64,000 bases of DNA, taken from assembly GCA_944990035.1 (NCBI GenBank), contig CALYLX010000112.1:744001-808000 (forward strand). Direction: 5' to 3'. The notes below the pieces were generated by a model. That model saw only the letters and a list, made by a program, of their open reading frames with translations. It ran no database searches and was not told the origin of the DNA. This document shows, piece by piece, positions 49,426 to 60,364 of the stretch. Each line of letters opens with the position of its first letter. Position 1 is the first letter of the stretch. The position numbers were made by a program, and so were the translations under genes. Origin of the DNA: Clitopilus passeckerianus. Taxonomy: Eukaryota; Basidiomycota; Agaricomycetes; Agaricales; Entolomataceae.

Positions 49426-50493
49426 TCACCCTAATTTGTTCAACTGGCGATTGGTCTTCGTCAGTTTACCTCCAACCCTATCCACTTCATTGTTCAAGTC
49501 ATCCAGGATACCGATTTGTTCTCCAATCTCATTGCCAATAGCAAGCCCAAGTTGCTTCTGCCTTTGCAGGATCGCGGTGATCTGAGATAGCTGATCATCT
49601 TGCCGTTCTATCTGAGTTTGTTGAAGGCCCATTAGACCCACATTGTCGAGAGGCCGTGTTTGAGCGGTTTCAACGGGAGCTGAAGACCCGAAAACACGGG
49701 TGAAAGGCTTGGCTGCTGCGCTTGTGCCCATCAACGCCTCTCGGTCGGTGGATGCACTAGGTGCATTGGCTGTTGTCCCGAAGCCAGGCTCGCGTGACGT
49801 TTGTCGTGCAACAGTGACCATACGAGTGAGTTTCTCGTGGTCGTCCCGCAACCGAGCTACCATATCCGAGCGCCTCTGGAGTTCTCCTTCGCTGAGCCCT
49901 CCCATACCCAACTCCTTCAACCCCCTCCCAAGGGTGTCGATCCTTGCCGATAACCCAGCCAACTTGGTCTTCGCACCGAGATTGGCCTTGTGAGAGCCAC
50001 TGACATCACCCCGATCCAAGAGAGCATCTCGTTTGTTGAGGTCTGCTCGGACCATTCGGATGCGGTTCTGAAGCTCGGTGTGTTCGTCCAGCCATGAGGA
50101 TGTGGTGAAGTGGTCTGGGGCGGCATTTGCACCTTGTCGAGTCGTGGGTATCCCGAGGAAGTCTTTGAAGGTGAAGGATTCCCTCCATTTGTCGTCCTTT
50201 GAGCTGATAATTGCCCTCAAATAAGTTTCTAGCCCTTCTCTCCTCTCCTCTAAAAGTTTCTCATTTGTGTGAGAGCGTATGAAAGAGAAGGAGTGCTTCG
50301 GAGGTAGCTGTGCAGGCGGAGGTGCGCCGACCGACTTTGTGAGTTCCGTGTTGAGATCGACGAATTCTGAGTAGCGCTTCCACATTGGCCATGATCGTAC
50401 ATTGGCTTGTATGTCTATCTTGAAGACGGTGTGAGGTTTAGGTTCATTACGCTCCTCATGGCCACGGATGTGGATGGCCTGAATGGTGGTCAT
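49426..50493 (-). CDS. VAM7: PX-domain SNARE, VAM7-like
   Basis: Vacuolar Qc-type SNARE of HOPS-dependent fusion. A single exon of 355 residues starts with MTTIQAIHIRGHEERNE. The PX domain (residues about 1-115) carries the PI3P-contact Arg/Tyr in WKRYSEFVDLNTEL and the Pro-rich AQLPPKHSFSF. A coiled linker follows, and the C-terminal SNARE helix has the zero-layer Gln in IGNEIGEQIGILDDLNNEVD. There is no transmembrane span, as in yeast Vam7, where PX binding anchors the protein. Downstream of a truncated paralogue on the same strand; see the duplication finding. Confidence 0.92.
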   Translation of the reverse strand: MTTIQAIHIRGHEERNEPKPHTVFKIDIQANVRSWPMWKRYSEFVDLNTELTKSVGAPPPAQLPPKHSFSFIRSHTNEKLLEERREGLETYLRAIISSKDDKWRESFTFKDFLGIPTTRQGANAAPDHFTTSSWLDEHTELQNRIRMVRADLNKRDALLDRGDVSGSHKANLGAKTKLAGLSARIDTLGRGLKELGMGGLSEGELQRRSDMVARLRDDHEKLTRMVTVARQTSREPGFGTTANAPSASTDREALMGTSAAAKPFTRVFGSSAPVETAQTRPLDNVGLMGLQQTQIERQDDQLSQITAILQRQKQLGLAIGNEIGEQIGILDDLNNEVDRVGGKLTKTNRQLNKLG

Positions 50494-50518
50494 GGGCGCA
50501 TGCAAAGCAGTGGTCTAT

Positions 50519-50620
50519 TATGTCATCTAAACTGCTTCCTCCAGAACTACTACAATCACAAATTCAACGCTGTGCCCTCTGTAGGACACAGTACATAAGG
50601 CCGGACAACCCACACATAGA
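50519..50620. repeat. Relic of the methyltransferase 3' end (tandem duplication scar)
   Basis: This stretch resembles 51366-51460, the end of the methyltransferase gene. Shared are an identical 10-base start (TATGTCATCT), then spaced matches around AGAAC and ACAATCACAAA and the CTGTAG-GACAC area. It lies between the VAM7-like gene and its paralogue, where the methyltransferase end would sit if a unit of its 3' end plus the PX gene had duplicated in tandem. The paralogue stop codon (50556) falls inside this relic. Confidence 0.6.
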
Positions 50621-51338
50621 TGATCCCTACCATTAGAGTCAGTGTTGAATACAAGGGCAGACGTCGTGTGCGAGACTGTTCTTTTGCCTCAGTCTGGGAA
50701 TCGGATTGGCCATGGAGACGAACGGCCGGTTCGTATGTTTGCGAACGTGGAAGACTTAAGGGTTCTGCCATGGGCATGTCAGGCTCAGCTGGGTTGGCCA
50801 AGTCACCCCGACTACTCGTAGCCTGGAGCCTCTGAGCAAGCCTGACTGTTGCCAGATCCAAGGCATTATCGCGTTTAACATTATGCAGGTCTGTTTGCAT
50901 GTCCAGATATCGCTCGTGCAGCTGATCCAACCAAGGAACACCGGTTGGCCGGTTTAGAGCACTGTGAGTGAGCTGTTGGCCGATGCTCACGTTCACCGGT
51001 ATGCCGAGGAAGGTCTTGAATGCGAGGCAGTCCCTCCATTTCTTTTCTTCTGCATGAACGATTGCGCTCAAGTAGGCCTCAAGACCTCGCGTTCTCTCCT
51101 GAAGGAACCTCTCGGAGAGAGAAATGAAAGGAAGAGAAATCTTCGGGGGTAACTGCGCAGGTGGAGGTGTTCGAGTGAACGTGGTAAGCTCAGTGTCGAG
51201 GTCAACGAATTCTGAGTAACGCTTCCACATGTACCACAGTCGTACGTTGACCTGGATCTCTATTCGAAAGACTATGTGTGTCTTGGGCGCCGTGCGTTCC
51301 TCATATTCACGGATACGAATAGCTTGTATCGTGGTCAT
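50556..51338 (-). CDS. PX-domain protein, truncated tandem paralogue of VAM7-like
   Basis: 260 residues in one exon from ATG 51338. The first about 115 residues closely parallel the neighbouring VAM7-like PX domain (MTTIQAIRIREYEERT, WKRYSEFVDLDTEL, PPPAQLPPK). The following segment (WLDQLHERYLDMQTDL) still parallels the linker, but the SNARE helix is absent. Instead there is a Ser/Thr-rich stretch and a hydrophobic tail (LYSTLTLMVGIIYVWVV) that could anchor the protein in a membrane. The last residues (CPTEGTALNL) lie in DNA resembling the methyltransferase 3' end. It probably cannot act as a SNARE. The frame is open, so it may have been kept as a PI3P-binding membrane protein. Confidence 0.75.
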   Translation of the reverse strand: MTTIQAIRIREYEERTAPKTHIVFRIEIQVNVRLWYMWKRYSEFVDLDTELTTFTRTPPPAQLPPKISLPFISLSERFLQERTRGLEAYLSAIVHAEEKKWRDCLAFKTFLGIPVNVSIGQQLTHSALNRPTGVPWLDQLHERYLDMQTDLHNVKRDNALDLATVRLAQRLQATSSRGDLANPAEPDMPMAEPLSLPRSQTYEPAVRLHGQSDSQTEAKEQSRTRRLPLYSTLTLMVGIIYVWVVRPYVLCPTEGTALNL

Positions 51339-51373
51339 GAAGGCTGTGAACAAGGGTATGGTAATTATGTCAT

Positions 51374-52511
51374 CTACCCTACTTTATCCTTAGAACCTGC
51401 CACAATCACAAAACGAGCGCCTGTAGACACGTATACTCCAATAACCCATGCTAAGCATCTCCAGATGACTCCCCTCCCTTTCAAGAAATCAATAAAAGAA
51501 GGGAAAACGTTTCGGTAATGTCCTGAATCTGAACGTCGGTATAACCTGCCTTCACCATATGGATCTCATATTCCTTGATCGAGACCATATTGTGTTTGGG
51601 AAGTAGTCTGGCGATCGAGAGGAAGGATTTCCTTAGAATGCCAGAAACATTGTTGTAGTCGAGACAAATATCAGCAAGCGCGATCCTGCCTCCAGGAGCA
51701 AGTTTTTGGAAGGATTGGTTCAAAAACCTTTCTCGTGTGTTGAAATGATAAGCGCAGTCAATCGCCAGAATGGCATCGTATTGGTCTGGTGCAGAGGGAT
51801 GGAGTGGGTGGTGGCTTTCTTGCTTTCCGTCGAATACCGCGTCTCCTTCTTGCAGATTTACCACAGGCTTTGAGCCTGACGTTGACTGAAGCAATGCAGT
51901 GACACGATTCTGGGACCTGGCGCGATGCGCAGGCAGGCTCGTTATGCCTGTTATTTTGTCTGGTCGTGGAACAGACGGATTGGATAGCAAGGTAATGAGA
52001 GATTCACCCGTGCCATGACCAACATCTAGTTCCCGGTCAGTATGATCGCCCAACAGTTTTGTGAATTCTCCTACCCAAAACTCGCGCTCCAGGTTGCAGT
52101 CTTGCTGCAGCCATCGTCTCCCTTGCCAAAGCTGAGTATAACAGTTCAGCCAGAGATGCACCCTAAATTGAAGTAATCACAGACCTTCACAGGCTTCCGG
52201 GAAGACCTTTGTGTGCTGTAAAATAGTTAGCATGAAGCTGTGGAAGAAACAGGCGCTCAACACCCGACCTTCCAATATCCCATGTTTAACCATTCAGTCT
52301 TGGGAGGCTGATCGTCAGCCTCTCCGGGGAGCCTGTTCAGCGAGAGATGGAACAGTCCATAAGGATCAAAGCCATTCTTCATTGGCCAGAACTGGAGTAA
52401 CAGAGAGCAGGCGACTAGGAAGAATGCTTTATATTGCAGTAATTGAGGAAATTGTCGAATGAGAAGATAGACGGTGCTGAAAGTGAGAGCACCCAAAGCC
52501 CGAAGACGCAT
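51374..52511 (-). CDS. Membrane-anchored SAM-dependent methyltransferase-like protein
   Basis: The start at 52511 begins with hydrophobic segments (MRLRALGALTFSTVYLLIRQ, FFLVACSLLLQFW) suggesting an ER or membrane anchor. Class I methyltransferase blocks follow: TEWLNMGYWK, then HTKVFPEACE, SLAELLYSALARE, RVLDVGHGTGESL (motif I, across an intron at about 52027-52075), QYDAILAIDCAYHF (motif IV region) and LAPGGRIALADICLDY. A base is missing at 51510-51512; with it the protein continues VFPSFIDFLKGRG to a stop at 51374 rather than 51481. A 22-nt GT..AG stretch at about 52167-52190 sits between PEACEG and ASLAELL and is hard to explain. The substrate is unknown. Confidence 0.75.
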
Positions 52512-52702
52512 TTTCGTGGTGACGGGAGTTCTGGTATTGCCAAGTTACACAATCAAGGTGGTTGTAGCAGTCCAAGAGAGTAGGGGTATGGACTGCACTG
52601 CAGTGCAATGGCCTAACGTCTGCACGTGGTGATGATGATTTCATACGCGCCGCCCAACTTGAGCTTGAATTCTGACCCTCATATGCATCTGCTCGGTATC
52701 CC

Positions 52703-55700
52703 ATGTCACTAGCAGAGCTTACTCAAAACTGCTTTCAAAGTGGGCTCTCTCCCTCCAAAGTCAGTCCACTCACTATTTTGGCATTGAAGAAAGGACCAAA
52801 CATAATTCAAAGTGGTTAGCCCTTTCAAAGCTTCTTGTGTCGAAAGAGAGTACTATACAGGTCTCTGGGACTATTGAAACAAACCTGAGTAGTGAGTACT
52901 AGGACCTCTGATGCGCTCTTTAGAATACTCATGATTCTACAGATTCGGTCCTAATCCTCTTCAGAGGCTATCCAGGAGATCCTGCGCTTGAAGAGTACCT
53001 GCAAGCAGCTATCCGCGATGGTTCCCTCTCTTTGCCAGTGTTCATTACCACAATGCTTCAAGCAGCTCGCTCTCCAGACCTCCATATATCGGCCACCATA
53101 AACGTTCTCTGTCGAATTGCCCTGAATGCCCATTACTCTTCAGGGCTTCCTCCGCTTGGCTCGGTGGTCCCGCTTGACACGCCAGTGACTAGTATCCTCT
53201 CCGTCGTTCAGGATGCAATAGCTCTTCTAAGAACAGCTCACACCATCTCGCTCTCTCATGATGACCACGCCGTTAATTCAGCATCTCAACTTGTCATCCT
53301 TCTATTATCATGCATCTCGGACCTCTCACAGGTCCCAACTGCTCAGGCAATGATATACTTTCCAGAAGCAAGTGACTTGATGCAAAGCTTTCGACTTCAA
53401 CCGGACGTTAGGCAGGTCTTGGAGACCTTTGTACTCTCGCTCAGTCTGATCATAGGGGACGACGCAAAGGCTGCTCGTGAGGCGCAGCTGATGCACTCCA
53501 TACAAATGGCCTTGGGCAAAACTCATATTCAAGGAAATACTGACAATGACGACATCACATTTGGCCTTTTCTTCCACTATCTAGTGAGTTGTCAACAGAT
53601 CCTTGTTGGCCACAAACCTTACCCTCTTTAACAGTTGGCACACAGAGCACATGAATTTGGTTCTGGCGACGGAAACAGGCCTACCGCATTAATGGTGGCA
53701 TTGTTCAGATGGTCCTCCTGGTCTCCCACTGCGTTTTATACCCAGATGCTACTTTGTGCGTTGAACTGTATGAGTCAGAGTCAGTCTGAGGTCGGACTCT
53801 GGCGGGCCTTCATTCTGGGAGTAGTAAGTCATCACCAGACATGAAGAAATCGAATTTGACAGGAGGTTTCATAGCTACTGGAAATGCTGCCTCGATTTGA
53901 GAAAGCTATGGATGCTGACGGTGTTGCCGTCGCTGAATGGGTACGCACTATCAACGCATCGGACCTTGTTAGCTGAAATCACATCATAGAGGCGCGCCAC
54001 ACAGGCAGCACTGTCCACATGCTGGAAACATCCTAATGCTCTCGTATCCCAATGTGACGGTCTTCTCCTGCGATCCCCAGAGTTCATGTCAACACCAGAC
54101 TCAGACCCGTAAGTGGCCCTTTCACTTATCAGGTCGTATTTGACCATCCTTTTTCTAGCTATCCTCGTTCCTTCTCTCGCGATTTTCTCCGTCGCTTGAT
54201 CCAACTCAACCTGATTGAGTTTCCGCTTGCCACCGAACTTGACCCACTCATCTCCAACTACAAGCCACTCACTCTGACAGATGAAGCTCAGGACTTGAGC
54301 TTGACCCTGGAGGTGTGTTCCATTATGCACCATAACAACAAGATACTGATACCTTGAAAGACTTATTTGGAGAATAAACTGTCAGAGGATAGCGATCATC
54401 AAACTTGGGTCGACCGCATCTGGGACGACACAAGCAGCCATAGGGTTTTCGCTCACAGCATTAGTAGAGTAAGGGGTTTTACTGTTTGTCCTCCGACGCG
54501 AAATACTGAATTTCGAAATCCAGCGTTTCAAGGAGTTAGCGGCCAGTTTCGACGTTGAGACTTTGGGGCCTATTTGTCGGCTCCTCTATACCCATGATCG
54601 GGCCTTGGACCTGGTTGCTTTGCATGTCAAGGTCTCAGAATTGATCTCCCATGCGCTGGCCATGATAGAACGATATGATTGTGATACCGTTGGTGAGTGC
54701 CTTCCTTCAGCGGTGTTTAGTTATGCCTCACAAAGCATAAAGGCGATCCACAGGCCGCAGTCACAAACCTGGGGCATGTGGTTTTGTTCACCCAGTATAC
54801 CACTTCACGATACCATGTAAGTTCGGCGAGCCCTAAGGGTGAAATTCGAGGCTAATACCAAGCAGATGTCTAAATTCATTAATGCCAATGGGCAAACAAT
54901 ATCCACCGAATCCATAAATTCTATGGATACACTTTATACTCGTGATCGACTTGCCCAAGAAGAAGCCGCTGCCACTAGTCAGTGGCTCAAAGCCTTGTTC
55001 GATAGCAACAGCGAGGGCATCGAAGATAGCATCTTGAGGTAACGGTGGATACTGTCATGTGGCAATCCGCTGTTTTTCCTAATGCATCACATAGGGCGAC
55101 CAAACCACGTACCCTGCTGAAGCTCTCGGCAACTATCTTCCTTCATGCTATCAAGGGGCATCTCATGCACAAGATTGACGCTGATACGCTCCACAATGGC
55201 GTCTCATACTTTACTGGCCCTCTTCTCAACTGGACACTGGTGGGCATAACCAAGGTTCTGACGAAGGAGATGACTCAAGGAAAGTAAGCTAAGCAAACTT
55301 CTGTGAGTTTAACGCCTACCGAGACTGTATTGCAGACAAACAGCTTCAATATACTATGAACACCTTTCTTCGCTACTAACGAACACCTCCTGCCCCCGTC
55401 CTGTCCTCTGCCTATCCGGACCACAAGCGCTCCGAGCCATCCAAGATCCTCAAACACGTCAACACCTCGGTACCACTCTCGACCTAACCAGTCTCCGAGA
55501 ATGCATTTCAAAAGGGTTCAATGCTAATCTCCAAGCCTTGGACACCCTCCTCGCCACGCGCCCACCGGTCCCCTCCAGCCGCCATCTGATCCAATCTGCA
55601 CTCACCTCCGCACGCACAGGCAAAGCACCTTCCCTAGACATCGACCACTGCCTCTCCCTCACCTCACCCCTCCAATTCCTCCAACTCCTCTGGAATGAAC

Positions 55701-56215
55701 TCATGATGGCCGCGAGTCTAGGCGAACTCGAGAGCTGCCGCCGGATCGCGTCGTTCACACTGACGATGCCCCGGTCGTGCGTGAACAACGGGTCGGGGAA
55801 CTCTCCTCCTTTATTGCCTCTCTTCTTGCACGTCGTTGCTCCGGGGCTGATCAAAGGCATGGATCAACAAGTGCTACAGCATCAACACCAGCAGCATCCG
55901 CAGGTTCAAGTCCCTGGCCAACCACCTGTTCCAGCACAGTCACAAACCCCAGAAGTCGAGCTCTTTGTAGCGATCATCTCGTCCATCCTCTCAGCCGCGC
56001 TGCACTGCGAACTCGCGATGCACTCCGTCACAGGTGACACACAGTTCATGCTTGGGCAACCTAGCTCGAGCATGGCAAGGAAGTTTTCACAGACACTACA
56101 TGCAATGGCGCGAGGCGCCTCAGGCTCGAAGTCGGCTGCAGCAGAGGCGATTGCGAAGAGGTTGGCTGGATCTCAAAGTTTCGTTGCTAATTTCCCTGTG
56201 TTCATGTATGAATAA
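52703..56215 (+). CDS. MED5: Mediator complex subunit 5 (Nut1)
   Basis: Tail-module subunit of Mediator. The start MSLAELTQNCFQSGL matches fungal Med5 N-termini. Then FRGYPGDPALEEYLQAAI, SLPVFITTMLQAARSPDLHI, long helical repeats, LLRSPEFMSTPDSDPYPRSF, RREILNFEIQRFKELAASFD, DTLYTRDRLAQEEAAATS and a C-terminal block with SLRECISKGFNANLQAL and SRRHLIQ-type residues follow, ending SFVANFPVFMYE at 56215. About ten small introns. Near 54477-54480 the frame is off by two bases just after HSISRVRGF; two extra T in that run would join it to LLFVLRREIL. Otherwise the frame is continuous. Confidence 0.85.
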
Positions 56216-56278
56216 GTAGTGGTATAAATTGAGCGATAATACTATATACAGAATCTGAAATATATGATGGTATTATAT

Positions 56279-58092
56279 CTAAACGTCTGCAGGAGGCGGC
56301 GGACAACACGCAACCTCACTTGGATCACAAGCCTGGTCGTCCCTCGGGCATAAAATCAGACAATTGGTCTCCCCATCGAACATGGCAGCAGGCGTTATAT
56401 CCTGCTGAAGTTCTCCCGGTGGGGGACACTCGTACTCTGGCTGAATGGTACAGCTATGAATACCGTTAACGTGGAAGACCTCCCTGATCTTGGCTGCGAC
56501 GGGCATAAAGTCGCAATCGCGTGACGCGAGGACGTGCACGGATGCGATGATTTTGCTTTCGGAGAGCTGCCAGACGTGGAGCTCGTGTAGGGAGAGGACG
56601 CCCTTGACAGAGAGGATGGAGGTGCGGAGGGTATCGAGAGAGATGGTGGGTGGGACGCCTTGGAGGAGAATGAAGGATGCACTACGGACTGTGGTAGCGT
56701 TTAATTAGTTGGTAGATGAGAGGGAGATGGAATTGACCTACCGAGAGGCAATGCACTACTGAAAATAATGACTGTGATTACCAATGATATCGCGGGGTCA
56801 AAGTAGTACTTGAACTTCCAGTCTGTCAGCCAGATGACTAGGCCAGTAGCGATGACGCCGACGTTGCCCAGAGCATCACCCATAACGTGCAGGACCAGGG
56901 CTCGCATGTTCATCGAGCCATGTGCGTGCGAGTGAACGCCACCTCCATGGTTGTGTTTTGGCGGGGGCGAATGTGAATGTGAAGTAGGAGACGCGGGGGC
57001 AACAAGAAGGGGTGTGGTCTCATCCCCGTCCGAGTCTTGACTCACAGGCTCAGAAAGCACAGTAGGTGGCGCAGTCACCACCTCAGGTGAACTCGCCGAA
57101 GCTCGGTGTCCATAAATCGGCGTAGACAGGGGAGAAGTAGCTGCAGGGCTTCGAGCGAGTGCGATCTCGTTCGCTGCCTGGACAAGGGATGCACGGGTAG
57201 CGACGGGATGGCCATAGAGGCTAAAGTCAGAGTCTGTTGATGGTGCACGGGGACGTTGGGAGGGGAACGGGCAGGGGACAGAGTGGGAATGAGAGGTGAT
57301 GCGCTTCGGAACAGGTTTTTGGGTTGGGGTGGTGGTTCCACTTTCTGCAGGTGATCTGGTTGCGCTGCCTATGGGGGTATGCGAGCCAGAGGAGGTAGGC
57401 GTGGGTGTGCCATGGTCGTGTGAATGCCCATGTGAGTGTTCTATGAGGATATGATCCGGTTAGTGGTCATGGTTCAGCAAACGAAAGGCTTGCCATGGAA
57501 GAGGAACAGTCCTAGTACATTTGACGCGAGTCCAAGGGATCCAACGACGACGACAAGCTTGGGGTTGGAAATATCTGATGATTAATGAGTAATGACGCAA
57601 GTTGTGATCAGGATTGCTACCGACCAGGCTCAGCGAAGAACCTCTCGATAGCCTCGAGAGAGATCGTGAAGCATAATGCGAGGAGAAATACACCGTTGAC
57701 GAGGGCAGCTAGGATCTCTGCGCGGTGCCAGCCGTAGGAATAACGTGAGTCGGTGGATGTGGTGGCCGTCAACTGTGCAATGCTGAGTTGAAAGGAGTTC
57801 TTTGATGAGAAGGCAGAAACACACTTTGATTGCGTAGAGGGCAACTATGAGGCTCATTACATCGCTGATTCATTGCATGAGAACAGAAGGATTGACGAGT
57901 CAGCAGAAAGCGCACTTGAGCATGTGAAAACTATCAGCGACCAGAGCGAGCGAGCCAACGGCATAACCTTTTGAGAATTATAAGAAATTGTATTAGATTG
58001 TAGTTACTAGAGTACAGACCGACAATCAACTCGACGAAGAAGAAAAGAATGTCGATGATTAAGAGAAATGTTATCCTGGCTGACGACGACAT
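56279..58092 (-). CDS. ZRC1: CDF-family zinc transporter (ZRC1/COT1-like)
   Basis: Vacuolar or secretory zinc/proton antiporter. The start at 58092 begins MSSSARITFLLIIDILFFF and the first half has the CDF metal site (ALVADSFHMLNDVMSL). A His-rich loop HEHSHGHSHDHG opens a long cytoplasmic loop of about 180 residues with Ser/Pro and a second His cluster (TSHSHSPPPKHNHGGG). The second metal site is in ALVLHVMGDALGNVG. The C-terminal domain includes GVLSLHELHVWQLSESKII. The tail is Cys-rich (CLILCPRDDQACDP ... ACCPPP), which could add metal binding. Five introns; frame intact. Confidence 0.95.
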
Positions 58093-58136
58093 TTTGGGGA
58101 GAGGAGAGGGAGGAAATGATTATGTAAAGCTACCAA

Positions 58137-58762
58137 CTACAGCTTGGCTTGTAAATTAGCATTCTAGTCCAAGTCGAGTTAGCATTATTCGTTGGACAAC
58201 TTGATTGTACTCACAGCTCGTTCCAGTTCCAAGAGTTTGAGTTTTGAAAGAGAAAGGTCGTATTGTAGACTTGCTACTATACTCTGATCATGCATGTCAA
58301 TCATCACCGTCACTCTTTGATGAGTTATTCTCTCACCTTGGCGGTCTTGCTGTTCAATCCTCGGTATGGCTCGAGCTCTTCAAATGCAATAGGGTAGAAA
58401 CCCATTCCAAGCATTTGGTTGTGCAGTCTGTCGACGTGGGCTTCTAGACTGGAGATGTAGATGGTACGACGCTGTGGTGCACCTATGGTGCTGAGCTCGT
58501 AGGACGTAAAGAGAGATTTCTCGAGCGCGTGGTTCCATATTTTGCGACGCTTGACCTCACTATTCTTGGCGTAGAGACGAGCATAGGGGTGCGGAATATT
58601 ATTCGCCGAGCGAGACTTGGGTCGTTTAACCGTTAGTGGTGCCTCCCAAGTATGTGGTTGAGAAGGGACGGCGTAGGACGACTCGTCCAGTGACGACGAC
58701 GACGGGGAGGAAGCAGGAGAATAAGCAGTGTTATCCATGGTTGAATACCAGACAGAGGACAT
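58137..58762 (-). CDS. Small coiled-coil protein, unknown
   Basis: Start 58762 (MSSVWYSTMDNTAY), with an alternative Met nine residues on. A Ser/Pro-rich N-terminus and a basic central region (VKRPKSRSANNIPHPYARLY, EVKRRKIWNHALEKS) come first, then RTIYISSLEAHVDRLHNQML, FEELEPYRGLNS, and a Leu-heptad C-terminus (DLSLSLKLKLLELERANAN-like). Introns at about 58285-58337 and 58162-58214 join in frame. The basic patch with coiled coil resembles bZIP-like or centrosomal small proteins, but no motif is convincing. It ends 45 bp upstream of the ZRC1-like start. Confidence 0.6.
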
Positions 58763-59232
58763 TTTGAAATTCGGCCGGGAAATATTTATATTGGCAGCCA
58801 GATCCAGTGGGCAAGTTGGATCTGACGAAAAAGTCGCGCAAATCTCACTGGAAGGCTGTCAATCGGGGGGGTCACAGTGCGGGTGCGACGCTTCTCTGGG
58901 CTTCGGTGCGCTGAAACCGTGGGACTTGCGAGGACACACCGCCGGGATTTATGTCTTTTTTTCACTTTGTAGCCGCGACATGGAAGAGGCTTTCCATATA
59001 CCGGCGGAAAGAATATCGGTGGGTTTTTTGTAGCGGTGGGTAGCAGCATTTCTGTAGCTCTGCGTACACTGTTGCTCTCTGTCTCCAGGCTTCTTTTCAA
59101 GATCTGGTAGCATTTGACAAAAATGGAAATATAATAACCTATCTTGAATAAGACAGTTGTATGTAATAAATGCACCACCAATTAAAATAAATATTTCCAA
59201 TCCTCCCCATTGTTCTCTCTCCGCCGACAATC
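58763..59232. promoter_or_regulatory. Divergent promoter region
   Basis: 470 bp between two divergent start codons. AT-rich near 59100-59200. Frames inside it on both strands have no family resemblance. Confidence 0.4.
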
Positions 59233-60351
59233 ATGTTCTACATGCCATCTCCTGCAAGTGACCCCCCCCTCTCTTCATGGCTAATGCACGCTAACCCATT
59301 TTGAGACAGGAATCTTCATCTTCAGACTCTTCCTCCAGTCCTTATACTCCAATTGATCCGCCACAGCCTTCTAGTGCCCCCGTCTACGTCGACGCCAACG
59401 CCAATTTATATCCTGCTGGCTACTATACCCACTATCAATATATAGACACTCCATACCAGCAGCAACAGGTCTATGCACCCACCCCTGTCTTGTACGAACA
59501 GACAAGTGTTGCGGACTTTTTCCAGGCTGGCTATGACTATGGACAACCAAACCAACACTCACCTTTGCCTCCTTACTTGTCTTACCCACCCACTGCTCCC
59601 CCGTTTTCTCAGCATCCTGAGAACTTCGCGAGTTATCCTAGCCAAGTCTTCGAAGACGCGCCCCCTGGCCCCCCGCCCTCAATTCATACGTCTAAGCCTC
59701 TTCAGCTGACCATCCCAACCCCAGCCGATATGCTCATCGAAGCAGCTACAGCTAACAACGTCCACGACCCGAACTTGAGCTGGGACGGCATCCACATGAA
59801 CAACGGCCCGAGCATTGCGAGAAGGGTACGCAGGTCTGTCAGCACTGCTTCCTTCGCCAGTGCCAGTGTGAGCACGCCCTCCTCTACCACCGGCTCTCTT
59901 CCCTCTCCTCAGGGAAGGGCTTCTTCTATGGACCTCCCGCTCCCGATCCCACCCAATGAGTCCATCTCCTCGCACGAGAAAAAGCGCCACTACCTCGAAT
60001 GTCTCGAGTATTACGTTCTCTTTCTCCACCAACAGCTCCAGCTCGTGGGTGCTGTCCCCGTCGGCTTGGAGAGAGCTGATCTCGCCTCTGGGAGAGGCGC
60101 TGTGTCGGGTGTGTACGGTGCTACTGGAGGAACGAAAGGAATGAGCAGTCGCTCTATACGCACCTTGCTCGTCCACATGAAGCATAAGAACCGAGAGATG
60201 GATACCAAGATCTTGGAAGAAGAGCAGAGAGTGAGTTGTGGTTTTCTGTCCTTTTTTTCCCCCTTGTCGCTGATTCATTCCACAGTTCTTGACACTGAGG
60301 AACCTCGTCGCAGAAAAGGAAGCAGCCGGAGAAAAGAAGCACATCTTGTAG
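59233..60351 (+). CDS. Pro/Ser/Tyr-rich protein with C-terminal coiled coil, unknown
   Basis: Not recognised. The start is probably ATG 59233 (MFYMPSPA), joined across a GTGACC..CAG intron to a Ser/Pro/Gln/Tyr-rich region (YYTHYQYIDTPYQQQQ). The core has ISSHEKKRHYLECLEYYVLF with a Gln/Leu-rich helix, then RSIRTLLVHMKHKNREMD and a coiled-coil end (FLTLRNLVAEKEAAGEKKHIL) joined by the intron at about 60231-60287. The first splice is out of frame by eye, so the 5' end is uncertain. The tail suggests a scaffold or nucleic-acid-binding protein. It is tail-to-tail with the SSH4-like gene. Confidence 0.55.
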
Positions 60352-60364
60352 CTGTAGCCATATC

